Origin: Dichetophora obliterata
Taxonomy: Eukaryota > Arthropoda > Insecta > Diptera > Sciomyzidae
Assembly (NCBI GenBank): GCA_963920525.1
Contig: OY986439.1
Span: forward strand, 36,683,819 to 36,747,818
Reading direction: 5' to 3'
Length of the DNA stretch: 64,000 nt
The notes beneath the pieces are model-generated. The model was given only the letters and a program-made list of their open reading frames with translations. It ran no database searches and had not been told where the DNA came from. Position 1 is the first letter of the stretch. Every line of letters starts with the position of its first letter. Both the position numbers and the translations under genes were made by a program. Shown here piece after piece: positions 9,947 through 21,679 of the stretch.

Positions 9947-12900
9947 TTGTCTCTACGCAAAAAAAAGAAAACCGACTTGTTGAAAAACGCAATACTTTGT
10001 TTAAAAGTTCAACAGTTTTTAGTTATAAGGAAATTTATTTTGAAAACTAAAGAATTTGTCTTTGTTTTAAAAGAATTCTCTGATTTTTAAAATCAAAAAT
10101 AAATTTTATTTTGCTGCAAACAACTTCTTGGTTATCGAAACATCCCTGCAGGGAAGCGAGCGCTCCAAAAAAACAGTAGAGCGCTTCATTCTCCTTGTGT
10201 ATAGCGCATTTTGTAATATAGTCATGTCATCAGATGTAGGCGCTCCGCTCCCGTTGTAGAAAATATGAAATCGTAGCGAGAGCCGAGAGCTTTGTTCTCC
10301 TTTAAGTTGGAATAATAATGTAACGAAAATCGAGCACTTATAGTTGATATAAAAATTTAGAGAGAACCGAGGGCTTTGTTTCCTTTATAGTTCATATCGT
10401 CGGCCTAATTAAAATACGACGTAAGTCAAAATTATGGAGGCAAAGTAAACTGTTTATTTGTATGAAGTTCATACGATAATGTATTGTTTCAAACGTTTTA
10501 CCTCCCATTTTTTCCAAGTGCAACGTTATCGTTACGGAAAGTGCTACAAATATAGCGCTTTACAAACATCACTATTTGCAAGGAGAATAAAGCGCTCTTT
10601 ACGTGCATACAAGTAATGCGCATTGAAATTTTTTGCTGGGATGTTTTGAAAACCTCCAAACACATTTTAAGGCAAGATTTTTTCCGTGTCTGCAGAAAAT
10701 TTTTCAATATCTATGTTACATATTTGTGAATCTTTACCCTATTCCGAGTATTTCAAGCAATTTCCGCATGGAATTATTAAAAAACTTTTTCGAGCGTGCT
10801 CATTGCATGCGCCGGAAATGCATTAAAACCACCCTCATATTATTTATGGTCATTGTTTATTTTTCATGAACTGTTTTGTTTTAATATTTTTTGTTTTTTT
10901 TTTTTTAATTGAATTGGCAGTTAAAATATTGCCATACCACAAACGGTTATTGAAGTTTGCTTGCCAGTCAGGTAGGGCCCAACGCAAATTTGACAGCGCA
11001 ATGTTTAAAAGTTTTTCCTTACATAACAATAAAAACTGTTCGACGCCGTCGCCGAGCCACCGCTGCCTTTGGGCAGACATATATATTTTGATAACTAATT
11101 GCTTTATTTCAACATGTGAAAAGCAGCACTGGCTGCCATGTATAATGTTACCATAGCGACGTTGGCGGCGACAATGCATCATTAGGCATAAAATATTATT
11201 GCCGCCGACTAACAACTAATTATAATATAACTACAACTTGGTAGTTTTATTTTTGCCCATTAAGCACGTTTTTACTTTCAGCTAAAATTCTTGTTATTTT
11301 GCTAAATGGTGGCAACGTTGCAATCATTAACTTGACTGCCTGACCATATTTCCGCCGTTGGCAGCATGCATTTTGTAATAATAACTTAACAACGTGTTTT
11401 TGCTTATGCTTTAGATTTGCAAATGATTTTGTTGCTCTTTTGTGACAGTTTGTTTTTTTATTTTATTTTTATGAATTTTAATATTTTGCTTTGGCTTTTA
11501 TATTATAAGCCAAGATTTTATGTATTTTTATGAACATAACCGTGACGTACTTATTTATGTTTTGGTTTTTTTTTTTGCTTCTCAAGTCCATTTGAAATGC
11601 GGTCAAGCAGAAGCCGGCATTTTTTACGTTTGCAAGAACTGAACAAAACTTAAGCGGTTTTAAGTCACGTTTTATTGCGTTTTTAACTGTTTTTTGCTAT
11701 TGTTCAATGATTGTTTTTTGTTTTGGTCTTTGGAATGTTTTCATTCCTTGATACTTTTTTGTTTTCGCCAAGACTTAACAGAAGTGCAATAAACTTCGTT
11801 TTGAATAAATATAAATATCAAATAAATAGAATTGGGGCTAAAAAATGTTTTTTTTTTGTTATTTATTATAATTAATAGTTGTTGTTGTTTTTGTTCTGTA
11901 TTTTTTTATATTGTTTTAGAACTACGATTTTGTCATAAACTTGCAATAAAGCGTATATGTAACAGTTTTATTTATTGATCCAAACAAAAGACTTAAGAAA
12001 CGAACTCTTTTCTGTGAACCCCAAAACAAAAAGCTTTTTGTCTCAAAATTGCTTTCGTATTTATATTGCTACTTGATTTTTCGAAAGTTTCTTCTTTTTT
12101 TTTAAATGTAAATATCATGTTTGCTTATCATGATGAACCCTCATGATGAGCCACATTTATTCCGGTCTTAACATTTGACCCAAAAAATATTTCAATAAAC
12201 CACAATAAATAAAACGAAGCAACAACCACATTTTTTCAGTTTTTTGTTTTAAATTTTATCTCTTCGAATACTTGTCATGCAACAATTTGGCAACAAAGAT
12301 TTCAACAAAAACAACGAACTCAGTCAAAATCATATGTACCATTAACTATATACCTAACTGCTTAAAGCCAAACGACAGAAAGTGTAAAACCAAAAAATTC
12401 TTATGTTATGGCGACCTCAAAAACTAAAAAATAAAACACAACGTGCAAAATAAAACGAAATAAAAGAAGCTATAGCCAAAGCTTAAGCTGTGGTGAAAAC
12501 TTTTGGTCAGAAAATAAGAACGCCTGCTTTTTGCTATGCTAACAGCTTAAATCAATGCTCGAAGAATCAGCATAGAAACTGGTAGAAGAATGTAAAGATG
12601 CGTAGCGAAGATTTTTTACGACCTTTTGTGGCCTTCAGAATTACGACCATTATAATTTTTTTAATATGCATGAAGACCTAAAATAACATACATTTCGCAA
12701 CATTGTAAGCTTAGCCAGACTAAGCATGAATTACAGTTGTTTCTTTTTGCAGATTTTTACATATTTTTTCTCCAATTCTTGGTCGTTGTTTGTTTTTTCA
12801 ATCCGCTGTAAATGACTGTAATCAATGTTGAAGTTTCTCAATCTCGTCTAGCATCATAGTATTAGCTACAGTTTACAAAACGAAAGCATTCTATAAATAC

Positions 12901-13945
12901 TGTTTTATTGTGTGCAAAAATTAAACTTCCACATTGTTATGGCAGATCTGCGATTTATTTTTGCTGTAGTTATCAGTGGTAGTTTGTAATCAACTGGCAA
13001 AAGGGACACCTGGGAATGTGGCTTAGCTTTAATATTGCTGTTGCTGTGTTGTTTGCTACGACTCTTCAATAACATATCTGGGAGTGGTCGTTGCGCATTG
13101 CTATGCTTGATGATTAAGCGGTTTGATTCTTGAGTTTCATATTAAACTCAGACACTCTGTTTGTGCCTTTCCACTGTGTATATTTCTCCTCCACTCGATT
13201 TCTTCTCGCGATATTGCCATTGTTCGTAACATCTGTTTGATTTTGCAATTTATTTTCTCGTTGTTGTTGTTATTGTTGTTGATTTAAATCATTAGAACGA
13301 CAGTCTTAAAAGCGAAGTTTTTCTGCTAAACTGACTATGAGTTGCTACAATCTTGACATTTGATGATGCTTGAATCATGACTTTGGGCTGCTATAATCAT
13401 CAAATTATTTGGCTGAAAGATTAAGAATTATTTTCAAATTCTTATGATTTGCAGAGTTGGTATGTTAAGTCTTTTGTTTTAATATTATTTTATGCTAAAA
13501 TGTTAAGTTTTATTGTTAATAGATCAGTGAATTTAGATAAGAATACACAATTTGTTTCATAAAAACTATTTATTTTTAACATAAGTCTCTATTTTCTAGC
13601 CTTATTAGTAGTATTTATTTAAAACAAATTACAAGAATCTTATCACTGTGTTATATTACATTTTATCGATTTTTTACACATTGTTGTACAGATACAAAGC
13701 TATGTACTTGTTGAGGCAATGCTTACTTACTGTTGCTAGATTTAAAGTTAATACCGCCCAGATAATATTTTGGAAGAAAAGTTAAAATTGAATTCCCGGC
13801 GCACACTGGGCTTGCATAGGAAGGTTGGCCAAAACTCCAAATCTCCAAATCTTAATGTATCTTCACCAAAATTAGTACTCTGATATTTTGGGACCTTCTC
13901 AACATTATAAACTTATTAAAATTTAAATATAATAAAAGGGCGTGA
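9947..13945. other. Long unmatched block, possible host non-coding DNA
   Basis: Nothing in these 4 kb is an identifiable gene or transposon. Near 10282 and 10366 an 84-bp unit is repeated twice (CCGAGAGCTTTGTT and CCGAGGGCTTTGTT). From about 10900 to 13400 the DNA is less repetitive and has mixed base composition, with GTTGTTGTT-type runs near 11880 and 13260. This texture is typical of intronic or intergenic DNA of developmental loci in flies, which is inference only. The 20-mer AAAGACTTAAGAAACGAACT at 11987-12006 recurs at 23544-23563. Confidence 0.4.
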
Positions 13946-14027
13946 CACCTCCCATAGGTTAGGTTAGTGTGGCTGTCTCAAACGAGACACACTTAGGCCA
14001 ATGAGGCCCATTGTGTCACCTCCCATA
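13946..14027 (-). mobile_element. 60-bp 5'-truncated LINE relic with 11-bp target duplication
   Basis: The direct repeat CACCTCCCATA (13946-13956 and 14017-14027) brackets a 60-bp insert. Read on the minus strand, the insert ends CACTAACCTAACC at the target duplication. A short insert, a tandem 3' tail and a target duplication of this length are the marks of an extreme 5' truncation by target-primed reverse transcription. The tail repeat matches the (CTAAC)n end of the LINE relic at 32288-32955. Confidence 0.65.
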
Positions 14028-14976
14028 CAACCGTTATTTATATTAAATACCACTTTGTAGAGGAGGTAGGCGTGGTTCCTATCCGATATCGATAATTTTT
14101 AAACTAAGATTTTATTTTATAGAGGGAAACGTGTGTACCAAAATTCATGGTGCTACCTCAAAAACCATGGGATTTATGGAGGTCACTTTGTATGGGAGGT
14201 GGCGTATGAGTGTCATTTAATATAACAAAAAGTGTACAGAGATGTTAAGAATAGTATTAAAAGATCTTGTAAGCACCAATGATTGTTTTCTAACGATTTT
14301 TAAGCGGCTACAAGGTGTTTCGATACCTAATAATAATAATAATAAATGTCGTTTTTACGCCACAGTCAACTTCCATATAAAAGCAAAATTTCAAAACGAA
14401 TTGGTGCTGAAAATTTTTTGCATAAAAATTTCATAGACAAAAACGTTGACTTTATGAAATCAACTAGTATTAATAAAGATATTTCGATTCAATAGTATAA
14501 TTTTATTCACTTCCGTGTTCACCAACTCAACCTCTATCGTATCTAAAACTTCTGGATAAAATAATTTTTTGTTACTTAAAATCAGCAAAGATCGGGTATT
14601 CGTGACTAACGGATTTTTTCTTACAAACAAAAATTTTTTAAAAAAACTCGGAAGTCGGCTTAAGTGTTTACTTTACAAATATATTTTTCTTTTTTCAGAT
14701 GATTACAGATCATGTTATTCTGTAAGAAAAATAATCCTACTTGTCTCTCATCGCTTCATGACAACAAATTCATGACATGTACATGTACATGACACGCAAA
14801 TGATGTCACAAAAATTTTTTTTTATGTACTTTAGTAAGTGCTGAAATGAATAAAAAAAAGTTTATTTCAAAATCTGTGACCATTTTTTTGTAGTATTCTT
14901 TCAAAAAACGTCTTCGGAATAGCTCATATTACATAAAAGTACCCTTAAGATGTAAAAATTTTTTTTAGATAGTTGA
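14028..14976. other. Dispersed repeat fragment then unassigned DNA
   Basis: From about 13900 to 14210 the sequence belongs to the dispersed CCTCCCATA family: it includes GGCGTGACACCTCCCATA, AGGTAGGCGTGG and TATGGGAGGTGGCG. The remainder to 14976 shows no gene. A self-complementary ACATGTACATGT occurs near 14776. Confidence 0.45.
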
Positions 14977-14984
14977 GATAAGAC

Positions 14985-16117
14985 TAGGGATGGCAATTTT
15001 TTGAGTTTTTTCGATCCCGGGATCTGAAAATGTAATCCCGGGATCCCGGGATCGTCTCGAAATTCAAGATGTTTTTATTTCGTTATTTTTTTTTTTTTTG
15101 CAAAAAAGTACAACACATTCACTTCTATTCTATTATAGTACATACTCTGTATCAAACTGATATAACAAAGAAGCACAATTTGTACCAATTCAACAAAATT
15201 GATTGAATTAGATTGATTATTGTTTCATTATCCTTCAATAAATCAATACCGCTTATAATACAGATTCTACAGCGCTTAAGACCTGGTGCGCCAGAGTAAA
15301 TTTAACTAAGAAGAGTAACTTTAAGCACGATTTTTCTTGAAACATACCTTTTCAAAACTGGCTACACTACTGAAAACACACTAATCGACCAATGAAATTT
15401 TTTTTAATCCGTTCTTATTGTAATTCTACACATCTTTTACCAAATGAGCGTCTTTGGAAAATTTTACTAGGTTTCACACGCAACAATATGGTCAAATATA
15501 ATGTCAATTTTTTCCACGCTTCGTAATTTTCTTAATTTTTCATTTTGGTAAAAGATGTGCATTCAAGAGTCTTTCTTCGAAAGCATTTTAATTTCAGGCG
15601 ATCAGCGTGATGATGTAAAATTAACATGCAAATTAAATTTTTTGTGTATGCAATAAAATTTTTTAGAAAACATCTTTTAAAATATGCCTTAATTTGAACC
15701 GCTTTGGCCTAAACTTCCCTTTATTTATATGCTATAGTACATTCAAATTAAAATAAAAAAGTCAATACATTTAAGTAAAAAATAAATACGATACCCATTC
15801 TATTTAGAGCTCAGTAAAAATATTGCTTCTTTTGATCAAAATACGATCTTTATGAAATTAAAGCATTTATGCTTTTATCCCTTGACTTAGACCTTAATTT
15901 ATTGCATATAAGACCTGCAGAGAAAAAGCACCGCTCCGCCTCAACGCTTGTTAGTTCGATCGTTGACCGTTGAAAGAGGGATATATGTGATGGTTGTTTG
16001 AAAAATTTTGCTAGATATTAAAAAAATTGTTTTCAACAATCCCGTGATTCGAATCGAATAATCCCGGGATATTCGGGTTTTAAAAAAGATCTCGGGATCC
16101 CGGGATTGACATCCCTA
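14985..16117. mobile_element. Non-autonomous hAT element
   Basis: Ends TAGGGATGGCAAT and ATTGACATCCCTA are flanked by a perfect 8-bp duplication GATAAGAC (14977-14984, 16118-16125), diagnostic of hAT. Just inside each end are clusters of the palindrome ATCCCGGGAT (15030-15052 and 16038-16105), probably subterminal transposase sites. The 1133-bp element has no transposase. An internal inverted pair built on ACATCTTTTACCAAA lies at about 15430 and 15540. Confidence 0.9.
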
Positions 16118-16194
16118 GATAAGACCCTTCAGATGCTTAACACGGCTATTTGTTTCTAGAGCTATCTCTGTTCGTAGCAAGTGTTAGTTTTTAC

Positions 16195-16970
16195 CGAAGC
16201 TTTATGGAAGTATTAATGAAGCCCTATTGAACCTCTATGGAGGTGTAAGCGAAGCTTTATGAAAGTGTCAACGAAACCCTATTTTAGTGTCAACGAAGCT
16301 CTATGGAAGCGTTACCATATTCCTTTAAAAGTGTTAACGAAGCGCTATGGTTATGTCAACAAAGCTATATGAAAGTGTTAATAAAGCCTTAAAGGAAACA
16401 TTGCCATATCTCTCTGAAAGTTTTACCACAGCTTTGTGAAAGTGCCAACGAAGCTCTTTGAAAGTGTTAACGAAGCTTTATAACAGTGTTACCACATCTC
16501 TTTGGTAGTGTTATCGAAGCTTTATAGAAGTCCTAAGAAGCGTTATGGCAATGTTAACACAACTCTTTGGAAGTGTTACCGAGGCTTAAAGAAAGTGTAA
16601 TTAAACTCTATGGAACTGTTAATGAAGTGCTATGAAAGTATTACCACATATCTAAAGAAGTGTTGCCATGGAAGCGTTATCGAAGGTTAATGGAAATGTT
16701 AAAGAAGCTCTATGGAAGCGTTACCACATCTCTATAATTATAGTTTACATGCTCTAAGGAAATATTAACGAAGCTGTATGGAAACGTTATCACGAATATA
16801 TGGAAGTTTTTCCCAGGCTTTATGATAGCGTTATCCAAGCCAAATAAAAATGTTGATGAAGCTCTATAGAATTGTTACCACATATCTATGGCATTGTTAC
16901 CGAAGCTCTATGAAAGAGTTACCGAAGTTTTAACAGAGTGTTATCGAAGTTTTATGGGAGTGTAACATTA
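16195..16970. repeat. Degenerate 22-bp minisatellite, about 35 units
   Basis: Tandem copies of a 22-bp unit close to GAAGCTCTATGGAAGTGTTAAC run for about 775 bp. Several consecutive units are exactly 22 bp (for example from about 16255). A second variant, starting ACATCTCT, alternates irregularly. Stop codons occur in all frames over the array, so it is non-coding. It begins about 70 bp after the hAT right target duplication. Confidence 0.85.
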
Positions 16971-18150
16971 GGCATAAAAGCATTAGGAAAATTTTACTGA
17001 AACTTCGGATCAAACTGGTTTAAAAACCATAATTTCTTTCCATAAGCATAAACTGATTTAGTTTCAATGGTGTTTTTTCTATAAAAACTACAGCTTGCCG
17101 TGGGTTCGAATCCGTACGATCCCGTCATAAATATTATTGTTTTTCCTTCTCGAATTTAAAAGTTTTAATAAACTTGCATTAAAAAAGCCGATACAAAAAT
17201 TTAAAAAATATAAAAAAAAAATTGTTTTTTAAAGTAAATTACCTCAGGAAAGTACCGGAAAATATTATTTTAAAAAGCCTACTTAAAGCTCATATGCACT
17301 CCGATAACGAACCATTTTCACAAGTTCGATAGTAGTCGGTAGTAGACATAAAAAAGAATTCGCGGCGAGAACTGAAGTTGATTCAAAAAAATAAGTTTAA
17401 AAAACAATTTAAACGACGCACAGTGTAACGAGGTAAAGTAGGCATGAAATAAAATCATAAATTTTTACAAGTAAGTATTTTGTGAATCTAAAAGTATTAT
17501 TTAATATATTTTCATTTGTGGTAGCTATAGTCTTTATATGCTGCCTTGAAAGTTTTACGAAGTTTCAGTTTTTTAAGTTTTGTACTGAATATTATACAAA
17601 ATCACAAAAATTTTAGTATAATCCATCCATATACGAAACTTTAGAAAAAATATATTTTACAAGTTCTTGCTAAAAAAATAAAATTTAAAAATATAAATAA
17701 AAAAATGTTCATATACCACAAAAAAGGTCCTAGACATTTATAAAAAACACAGAAATTTTAATATACAATTAAAGAATAAAAACATTTTTTTTCATTTATT
17801 TTTAAGTATGTCTTAAAACATGTCTTTTTTACCACGGTCCCAAAATTTGGTCTAAGACTATTTTCAAATAAGGATTTAATTACCACTTTTCTAAAGCATG
17901 TTTTGTCGAAAATGCGCACCAGTTGTGTACCAAAAAATACATGACAAGGTGAAATTTCACATTTAAAACAAAAAAGGGCTCAATTTAAGGCTTTATTGTT
18001 CATTGACAATAATACATAGAGACTTAAAATTTTTTTACGTAAATAATACAAAAATCAATATCTTAAAAAGGTTAATTTTTTTATTATATATGCATTTTCT
18101 TCTTGCTATGTGGTTTAAAAGAAAAGTCGTTTTTAGCACTTTTATTCATT
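16971..18150. other. Unassigned DNA with one B-box-like motif
   Basis: No gene is supported. GGGTTCGAATCCG at about 17102 matches a pol III B box, but no A box is found upstream at tRNA spacing, so no tRNA is called. The remainder is A+T-rich. Confidence 0.45.
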
Positions 18151-18680
18151 TTATTTTATATAGGAGGTTGGCAGCGGTCATGGCATATCTTGATGAAAAT
18201 TTTATATGATAATTATGTAAACGTAGTTAATTAAAAAATAGTTAATTTCTTTTCTAATAAATTTATTTTTTACATCTCGAAATATTGCACTTTTAATCTC
18301 AATTTTGTATGGGAGGTTAGCAAAAGGCGTGGCAGATCTTGATGAAAATTGTATATGATAATTATGTGAAAGAAGTTAATAAAAAATGGTTCACTTTTTT
18401 CTAACACTTTTTGCAACTCCAGATGTTGCACTTTTATTCTTAATTTTGTATGGGATGTGGGTGAAGGCGAGGAAAATATTGATGCAATTTTTAAATGGTC
18501 ATTTTGTGTATATATTCAATAACAAAATAGCTCATTTGACTTTTACACTTTCTATAACTTGAGATATTGAACTTTTATTGTTGATTTTGTATGGAAGGTT
18601 GGCGAAGGGCGAGGCCGATCTTGATGAAAATTTGTGTGACGTTTTTAATTTATGAAATAATTACACATGTTAAGTTTCAT
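18150..18680. repeat. Four-copy tandem array, about 141-bp unit
   Basis: Four diverged units share CACTTTTAT...TTTTGTATGGGAGGTT...GGCGTGGCAGATCTTGATGAAAATT. Successive GGGAGGTT-type motifs lie near 18162, 18310, 18451 and 18592, giving spacings of about 141-148 bp. The GTATGGGAGGT core links the array to the dispersed CCTCCCATA family elsewhere in the window. Confidence 0.65.
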
Positions 18681-18874
18681 GTACCTACGATGATTCCTTC
18701 TACTTTTGTCCCTCATCCCATAGACCTCGTTACACTGCCCGACGGCTCTTAAATTAAGAGTCAGTATAGAGGATAGGTGTGCCGATTTAGCGACAAGAAT
18801 AATTTTAACAATCCCTTTAAGCGGCCTCTTTTAATGATCAATGCCCGGTACTTTCTTGATAGAATCTTAAAATA

Positions 18875-19860
18875 TTGGGTTGCTGAAAAATTGTTCGGCG
18901 TTTTTTTAGTAAAAATAAACAACATTTTATTTAAAAAAAAAAATATTTTATTAATCCAAGTATTTTCCATTCTTTTCAACTACCTTCTGCCATTTTTGGG
19001 TTAAGACCATGATTCCTTTATTGTAAAATTCCAAGCTTTTATCGTTGAAAAACTGACGTAGGTGGTTTTCGCAGTCATCTTTTGAGGTTAATTTCTTCAG
19101 TAAAAATGTGTGTGGCACAGCATCACCTTCCTTGTCGTCAATCCTGGCTTTAACACCGTTCTTGGAGCTTCACCTTTTTTTCGACCAAGACCATTTTCGA
19201 ACAATATTATCGTACGTGGTCCATTTTTCATCACTTGTTACCATACGTTTCTAAAATGGCTTGATTTCGTTTCGCTTTAGTAAGCGAATCGCAGATAGAA
19301 TTTCGGCCCATTACATTTTTTGCACTAAGTTCATGAGGCACCCAAACATCAAGCTTTTTTTTTAAACCAACTTTCTTCAAATGGCTTCAAACTGTTTTTT
19401 GGTTGATCTTCAGTTCCTTAGCGATGTCGTGGCTGCTCACATGACGGTTTTCTTGAACCTTATCCATTATTTCATCGACTTATTCGGTGATGGGCCGACC
19501 AGAGCGAGTAGCATCTTTGACTTCAAAATTTCCAGAACGAAATCGAGCGTACCATTCCTGGCAGTTGATTGGGATAAAGTACCTTCACCAAAAACCTCAC
19601 AAATCTTTTCACATGCCTGTGACGCATTTGTCCCTTTATCGTAGTAAAATTGTAAAACTGAAATTTCACTCATCTTTGCTTTGCAATAATTTTTAACACG
19701 ATGCACCAATATCAGCAAAATGATCACAAATAATCAGCTGATTTGTCTTCTGTTAAGAGAAAAAAAAGAGTTGCCAGATGCCGCTTACCGTTTCAATGTT
19801 ATGACACTTTGAAATCAAGCGAAATCCAAAACAACGCCGAATACTTTTCCCCCAACCCAA
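18875..19860 (-). mobile_element. Internally deleted mariner
   Basis: The ends TTGGGTTGCTGAAAAATTGT (left) and the inverse at the right, ending CCCCCAACCCAA, are flanked by TA (18873-18874, 19861-19862). At 986 bp it is about 300 bp shorter than a complete mariner. The ends and the transposase N-terminus resemble the mellifera-type mariners, a subfamily assignment made from memory and therefore tentative. Confidence 0.82.
18951..19673 (-). pseudogene. Deleted, frameshifted mariner transposase
   Basis: The minus strand starts MSEISVLQFYYDKGTNASQA at 19673. It reads through the N-terminal helix-turn-helix region to a frameshift near 19555 (after QSTARN), where the frame changes to WYARFRSGNFEVKD. 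It then continues through in-frame stops to VWVPHELSAKN, a WVPHEL linker motif, and the first catalytic block (SDEKW). The sequence next jumps to a C-terminal segment ending KWQKVVEKNGKYLD. The second and third catalytic aspartates are therefore deleted. The copy cannot encode transposase but keeps both ends. Confidence 0.8.
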
Positions 19861-19862
19861 TA

Positions 19863-20349
19863 TATAAACCCAATAGCTTCCATAAAACAATAAAATATTC
19901 GCCTTTTTACTCTTAGTTAAGTCATAACGTGCTCTTAATTTTAAAGCTATCGTATTGTAATTTGGTGTATGTGCTTATTTTCAAAAAACAAAGATCAAGT
20001 TTATGAATGAACAAAATCGGGTTAAAACCTCGCCTACCTCCTACACGCAGAGAAAAAACATAGTTGCAACTATCATGTTATAAGAGAATCATAGACTGAT
20101 TGGGCTAATGATTGTTACTACCATGTTTTCGAACATATAATGGTTACTATGATCATGGTAAAATGACTGCAACAACTGTATTTAGAAAAAGCATTTTTTT
20201 ATAAAAATCATAATATTATTGAAACAATAATTTTTTTCTTATTTATTACTACAACTATTTTTATTTTTTTACTTTCAAAGCATGTCTTAAAAGTTTTAAA
20301 ACCCTGCATTTCTATATCATTGCAGTCTTTAAGATAAGACGCTTTATAA
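19863..20349. other. Unassigned DNA with a single MITE-like end
   Basis: No gene. CTACACGCAGAGAAAAAACA at about 20041 looks like the end of a TA-flanked MITE of the type complete at 48222-48831, but I found no partner end before the hAT at 20358. Confidence 0.4.
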
Positions 20350-20357
20350 TACAACAC

Positions 20358-21440
20358 CAAGCGCGTCGGAAGCGAATTTCATCTGGAGGGGCAGAACAAA
20401 TGGGGGGGCAGTACAAATGGTGATGCAAAAAAAGTTCACCAAAATTTCTTCAAAGAAACATGAATGTGAATAAACAAATTTTTTATTTTAGTTTAAAATA
20501 AAAAAAAAATATATAAAAAATATTAAAATTTCATTATTTTTAAAAGTTCTTCCAATTTCAATATTAGAGATCATTCTTCAAAGGATCTTTCATATGGTAA
20601 TATGAAAAAATAAGAAATAATGGTTGCTTTTATAAAGCAAGACTAGGTATATCTTTACATGGTTTAAATGCAATAAGGCACAAAAAGTTATATCAATTTA
20701 AATTATTCCAAAATGTTTCTTTCTGTCTTTGCGAGAAACAAACTCTTTCACCACCTCCATCGAATTCAATTCCTTGGTTTTATCTTTGTGAATGTGTATA
20801 TGTGCCGCTTGAGTGAGTCGTTTCTGTGTCATAGTTGCTCGAAGATACGTTTTAAGTCGTCTTAGTGCACTAAAAGAACGCTCAGATGAAGCTGCTGATG
20901 CAGGCACAGTCAAAAGCAATGCAATAAGTTTTTCAACTTCATTTAATAGTTTTTTACAGTATCCGAATTTTTTGCAAATTGGGATACAATGCCACTACAA
21001 TTTGAAGGTGTTGTTTGGCCAGGCAATTGCTTCAGCATTTTAAGTTGCGCGTGGAGGTCGCTCCCATCAAAGTCATCTGCATAAAGATCTAGTTTTGTTT
21101 TTAGATTTTGTTCAGAAGGCACTTTTCCGTTGAAGGCTTCGATTACAATATTACAGTATTAAGCTACATACTTAAGGGTGCTTTTAAGCTGAGTGGTGGG
21201 TTTGCAGTAGAAACTCTACATTTTGTTCTATCTTTTTGCAAACACAGAGAAAGAAAATGGTTACCCGCTAGCATGCTTATGAAGAAGAAAGAAAGAAGAG
21301 GAAAATATATAATACAAAAATATTATCGTTGTAAAAAAACTGATATTTTGAATAACTTTTGAAGTTTACTTCTTAAATTGTTTGTCTAGCTAAAAAAGTG
21401 GGGGGCAATTGCCCCCTTTCCCCCGCTTCCGACGCCAATG
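20358..21440 (-). mobile_element. hAT element remnant
   Basis: Ends CAAGCGCGTCGGAAGC and GCTTCCGACGCCAATG are flanked by 8-bp copies differing at one base (TACAACAC at 20350-20357, CACAACAC at 21441-21448). G-runs lie inside each end. The 1083-bp element keeps only the C-terminal part of a transposase gene on the minus strand. Confidence 0.8.
20698..21110 (-). pseudogene. hAT transposase C-terminal dimerisation fragment
   Basis: The minus-strand frame has TVPASAASSERSFSALRRLK, the hAT C-terminal dimerisation signature, then a 3' end rich in H/K/D to a stop at 20698. Just upstream, a second frame reads EAFNGKVPSEQNLKTKLDLY, shifting frame near 20950 into the SERSF block. The fragment resembles hAT-derived proteins of the ZMYM / P52rIPK type. 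The DDE catalytic core and any zinc finger are absent. Confidence 0.75.
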
Positions 21441-21679
21441 CACAACACCAAAATTCAAGAATTGACAAACGAAATTGCACACAAACAGAAATCGATAAAA
21501 CTTATTGCCACTGAACAGTTTGTAAGAAAAGCCTTCAATTCATAAAAACGAGGACATGTAAAGCCTTTTGAAGTGTCTGAAAGCGCCACAAAAATTAATG
21601 TAATAACATGAAATTTAAATTTATTGTAATAGCTTTGGTCGTAAAAATTCACCATATTATTTAAATTTGTCAAAATCGA

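Noticed and set aside
10850..11215. Overlapping ORFs of 121 and 96 codons on opposite strands
   Set aside because: Neither has domain features, and poly-T/poly-A runs extend them. The block reads better as non-coding.
16195..16970. CRISPR-like regular repeat
   Set aside because: Units are head-to-tail without spacers, diverged, and the genome is eukaryotic. It is a minisatellite.
17090..17130. tRNA gene indicated by GGGTTCGAATCCG
   Set aside because: No A box or acceptor stem is found at the expected spacing.
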